Shown here: one piece after another, positions 61,475 through 64,000 of the stretch
Layout: each line of letters begins with the position of its first letter
How positions within the stretch are numbered: the stretch's first letter is position 1
NCBI GenBank assembly: GCA_963732775.1
Contig: CAVTAR010000001.1
Span: 1,860,001-1,924,000, forward strand
Source of the DNA: CAVRQM01 sp963732775
GTDB taxonomy: Bacteria > Pseudomonadota > Alphaproteobacteria > Acetobacterales > Acetobacteraceae
Reading direction: 5' to 3'
DNA length: 64,000 nt
The notes under the pieces: model-generated
What the model was told of the DNA's origin: nothing
Seen by the model: only the letters and a program-made list of their open reading frames with translations
Database searches by the model: none
Position numbers and translations under genes: made by a program

Positions 61475-62833
61475 GTGGCGAGCGTGATCCACCCGTTCAC
61501 CGACCTGCGCGCGCATCAGGCGAACGGCCCCATCGTCATCACCCGCGGCGAGGGCGTGCGCGTGTTCGACGATGCCGGTCGCGGCTACATCGACACTGTG
61601 GCAGGGTTGTGGTGCGCCTCGCTCGGCTTCTCCAACGAGCGCCTGGTGGAGGCGGCGGCCGCACAGATGCGCAAGCTGCCGTACTACCACGTGTTCACCG
61701 GCAAGTCGCACGAGCCGACTATCGAGCTCGCCGAGATGCTGCTGGAGCGGGCGCCGGTGCCGATGGGCAAGGTGTTCTTCGCCAACTCCGGCTCCGAGGC
61801 GAACGACACGGCGATCAAGCTCGTGTGGTACTACAACAACGCGCTCGGCCGGCACGGCAAGAAGAAGATCATCAGCCGGCTCAAGGCCTATCACGGCATC
61901 ACCGTGGCGGCCTCCAGCCTGACCGGGCTGCCGAACAATCACCGCAGCTTCGACGTGCCGCTGCCGGGGTTCCTGCACGTGGCGACCCCGCATTTCTACC
62001 ACGGCGGGCACGAGGGCGAGACCGAGGAGCAGTTCTCCGCCCGCCTCGCCGACGAGCTGGAGCAGCTCATCCTCGCCGAGGGGCCGGAGACGGTGGCCGC
62101 GTTCTGGGCCGAGCCGGTGATGGGCGCGGGCGGCGTGTTCGTCCCGCCACGCGGCTATTTCGAGCGCATCCAGGCGGTGCTGCGGAAATATGACGTGCTG
62201 ATGGTGGCCGACGAGGTCATCAACGGCTTCTGGCGCACCGGCCAGTACTGGGGCAGCCAGACCTGCGGCGTGGAGCCAGACATCCTGGTGTGCGCCAAGG
62301 CGCTGTCGGCGGCCTATCTGCCGATCAGCGCGGTGCTGGTCTCGGCCAAGGTGTTCGAGGGCGTCGCCGACGAGAGCAGCCGCATCGGCACGTTCGGCAC
62401 CGGCTACACCTACACCGGCCACCCGGTCGCCGCCGCAGTCGCGATCGAGACGCTGCGCCAGTACGACGAACTGCGCATCGGCGAGCATGTGGCCGACGTG
62501 GGCCCGCACCTGCAGGCCGGGCTGCGCGCGCGCTTCGCGGAGCACCCGCTGGTGGGCGAGGTGCGCGGCGTCGGCCTAATCGCGGCGGTGGAACTGGTGG
62601 AGGACCGCGCGAGGCGGCGCAACTTCGACCCGGCCCGCAAGATGGGTGCGCGTGCGCAGAAGCTGGGCGAGGCGCGCGGGGTGATTGGCCGCGCCTGTGC
62701 CAACGACGTGCTGGCGTTCAGCCCGCCGCTGATCATCACCAAGGCGGAGATCGACGAGGTGCTGGACGCCTTCTCCGGCGCGTTTGACGCGCTGGCCGCC
62801 GAGGTCCGGCACGAGGCGCGGGCGGCGGCGTAG
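61475..62833 (+). CDS. class III aminotransferase (pyruvate/omega-amino acid type)
   Basis: A 452-residue PLP enzyme. NSGSEANDTAIKLVWYY, HGITVAASSLTGLPNNH, EPVMGAGGVFVPPRGYF, VADEVINGFWRTG and the PLP lysine in VCAKALSAAYLPISAVL are intact. Relatives use pyruvate as acceptor with amines, beta-alanine or taurine; the substrate is unknown. The frame upstream of the GTG reads NSPAARDVASVIHPF, similar to family N-termini, but offers no start codon there; an ATG at 61404 is out of frame by one base. The true start may therefore be upstream if a base is missing in the C-run near 61411. Confidence 0.88.
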   Translation: MASVIHPFTDLRAHQANGPIVITRGEGVRVFDDAGRGYIDTVAGLWCASLGFSNERLVEAAAAQMRKLPYYHVFTGKSHEPTIELAEMLLERAPVPMGKVFFANSGSEANDTAIKLVWYYNNALGRHGKKKIISRLKAYHGITVAASSLTGLPNNHRSFDVPLPGFLHVATPHFYHGGHEGETEEQFSARLADELEQLILAEGPETVAAFWAEPVMGAGGVFVPPRGYFERIQAVLRKYDVLMVADEVINGFWRTGQYWGSQTCGVEPDILVCAKALSAAYLPISAVLVSAKVFEGVADESSRIGTFGTGYTYTGHPVAAAVAIETLRQYDELRIGEHVADVGPHLQAGLRARFAEHPLVGEVRGVGLIAAVELVEDRARRRNFDPARKMGARAQKLGEARGVIGRACANDVLAFSPPLIITKAEIDEVLDAFSGAFDALAAEVRHEARAAA

Positions 62834-62835
62834 CG

Positions 62836-63522
62836 CTACGCCCCCACCGCCAGCACCCGGTCGGCCAAGCGCTCGATATCCGCGTCCTCGATCCCAGCTG
62901 CGCGCAGGGCGTCGCGGGTGTGCAGCAGGTACTCCGCGCAGGTGCCCAACTCGCCGTGCGCGGTGGCCAGGCGCCGCACCACCTCGTCCTCGGCGAGGTC
63001 GCCCGCGTAGTTGCGGCTCGCCTGGTCGATGGTGAAGGCGATCGCGTGGCTCGGCACGCCCTCTCCCGCCTCGAGCGCCACCCAGCGCGGCACGTAGCTG
63101 CCGGCGACCATTTCGCGCCGCCACAGCAGCACGAGGTCGCCGTGCAGCTCGGCCTCGTCCACCCGCAGCGCGATGCCGTCGCAGCCCCGCCCCGGGAGCA
63201 GGCCGAGCAGCAATCCCGGGCTCGCGGACGAGCCGCGCCCGGCGCGGGCCAGCAGGCAGAACGCCCGATGCCAGTCGCTCGCCCGCGCCCGCCGCCGCTC
63301 GGCCACCTGCACCGTGGGGTTCCACAGCAGCGAGCCATAGGCGAACAGCCACACGCCCGCCCCCGGGTCGGGGTTGCTCGCCAGCAGGCCGGCGAGCGAG
63401 GCGGCGCGCTCGGCTTCGGTCCAGAGGCGCAGGTCGGGAGCCGCCCGCGCGAGCATCTGCTCGAACCCGCCGCCTTGCAGCAACGCCCGGCTCAGCCGCG
63501 GCTCCACCTGCTCCAATCCCAC
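62836..63522 (-). CDS. gamma-glutamylcyclotransferase (ChaC-like)
   Basis: A 228-residue enzyme that breaks glutathione to 5-oxoproline and Cys-Gly. The glycine-rich motif VWLFAYGSLLWNP starts the fold, and the catalytic Glu lies in GDLVLLWRREM or SYVPRWVALEAG (position not resolved). DQASRNYAGDLAEDEV is also typical of ChaC. The start is a GTG. Convergent with the aminotransferase gene, 2 bases between the stops. Confidence 0.85.
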   Translation of the reverse strand: MGLEQVEPRLSRALLQGGGFEQMLARAAPDLRLWTEAERAASLAGLLASNPDPGAGVWLFAYGSLLWNPTVQVAERRRARASDWHRAFCLLARAGRGSSASPGLLLGLLPGRGCDGIALRVDEAELHGDLVLLWRREMVAGSYVPRWVALEAGEGVPSHAIAFTIDQASRNYAGDLAEDEVVRRLATAHGELGTCAEYLLHTRDALRAAGIEDADIERLADRVLAVGA

Positions 63523-63584
63523 CCCGCTCCCGGCCGGTCGAGCGACGAGCCTAGCAGGTCGCGTGCCGAGCGGGAGCGGTTGTG

Positions 63585-64000
63585 TCAGACGCTGCCGGCG
63601 ACGTAGGCCTTCAGGCTGTCCACCTCGTCGGCCTGTTCGTCGAGCCGCGCCTTGACCACGTCGCCGATGCTGACCAGGCCGACCAGCGCGCCCTCGTCCA
63701 CCACCGGCAGGTGGCGGAAGCGGCCGCGCGTCATCACCGCCATCGCCTCGCCCACCGAGGTCGCGGGCTGGGCCATCTCCACCTCGGCGGTCATCAGGTC
63801 GCCGGCAGTCATGCCCAGCGTCGCCGCGCCATGCTCGGCGAGCGCCCGCACGATGTCGCGCTCGCTCAGGATGCCGAGGATGTGCCCGCCCGCGTCCTGC
63901 ACCAGCATCGCCCCGATGCGCCGCGCGGCGAGTCGCCGGCAGACGTCGTCGATGCTGAGGGAGGGCAGGACCGAGGCCACGTCCCCGCCCTTGTGTCGCA
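63585..64000 (-). CDS. CBS-domain protein, 5' end outside window
   Basis: A protein with two CBS domains in tandem (IDDVCRRLAARRIGAMLVQD, GILSERDIVRALAEHG, then GEAMAVMTRGRFRHLPVVDE, GLVSIGDVV). CBS pairs bind adenosine nucleotides. The frame continues to the right edge of the window as RHKGGDVASVLP, which looks like the normal family N-terminus, so the start lies beyond 64000. An internal GTG at 63980 would give 131 residues but would cut the first strand. Confidence 0.88.
   Translation of the reverse strand, partial: RHKGGDVASVLPSLSIDDVCRRLAARRIGAMLVQDAGGHILGILSERDIVRALAEHGAATLGMTAGDLMTAEVEMAQPATSVGEAMAVMTRGRFRHLPVVDEGALVGLVSIGDVVKARLDEQADEVDSLKAYVAGSV

Noticed and set aside
1..64000. tRNA genes, rRNA, CRISPR arrays, insertion sequences, prophage or attachment sites
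   Set aside because: None could be supported by reading; no transposase-like or integrase-like frame and no regular spaced repeats were seen.

Overview
The window is very GC-rich (over 70% by eye) and densely packed, with many 1-14 base overlaps between genes. Its gene content and gene order (mfd-sdhE facing recG; tim44-mltA; an Smr protein; hfq-hflX; secB; rpsA-sppA-ihfB; a CtrA-free set of hybrid kinases) suggest an alphaproteobacterium. Rhodospirillales, probably Acetobacteraceae, is my best guess. It rests on gene content and remembered resemblance of two hypothetical families, not on rRNA. I saw no rRNA, tRNA, CRISPR array, insertion sequence or prophage. The window starts inside one gene and ends inside another, both on the minus strand.

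Layout. 1-3257 (minus): a Nit1/Nit6803-type nitrilase cluster (nitrogen-starvation protein, nitrilase, radical SAM protein, GNAT acetyltransferase, AIR-synthase-like protein), preceded by a near-perfect sigma-54 promoter. 3569-8449: a frameshifted hypothetical gene, an EamA exporter, and the choline ABC transporter choXWV. 8451-12249 (minus): rpsA, sppA, ihfB, pyrF. 12456-15281: a secreted HAF-like protein, an RluA-type pseudouridine synthase and a second EamA exporter. 15293-24330: a polysaccharide locus. The dTDP-rhamnose genes rfbB, rfbA, rfbC and rfbD, plus a family 2 glycosyltransferase, run leftward. A 930-residue two-domain glycosyltransferase, a GT4-like enzyme and a small membrane protein run rightward.

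24312-33288: an outer-membrane porin under a Pho-box-like sequence, a KirBac potassium channel, an Smr protein, a small exported protein, zur, the zinc importer znuABC behind a Zur-box-like operator, then mltA and a Tim44-domain protein. 33391-42180: a histidine phosphatase, a pseudogene broken by an in-frame stop, secB, a TrpD2/YbiB-like protein, two neighbouring hybrid histidine kinases (one with a degenerate ATPase domain), dnaQ and coaE. 42262-50049: an inositol-phosphatase family enzyme, mfd, sdhE, a secreted protein and recG. 50112-54495: a Gld-like ABC system with a DUF4340-like protein. 54492-64000: a NUDIX hydrolase, a second inositol-phosphatase-like enzyme, hflX, hfq, small unknown genes, an ELM1-like protein, pyrE, a class III aminotransferase, ChaC and a CBS-domain protein.

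Regulatory themes visible in the DNA are nitrogen (sigma-54 before the nitrilase cluster), phosphate (Pho box before the porin) and zinc (Zur box before znuABC). Four otherwise conserved or coherent genes carry an apparent single-base frameshift (near 1640, 3845, 17265 and 51880) and one carries an in-frame stop (34409). ihfB lacks a normal start codon at its conserved N-terminus. Such a density suggests either sequence errors in the assembly or gene decay, so these sites should be checked against reads before biological meaning is attached.
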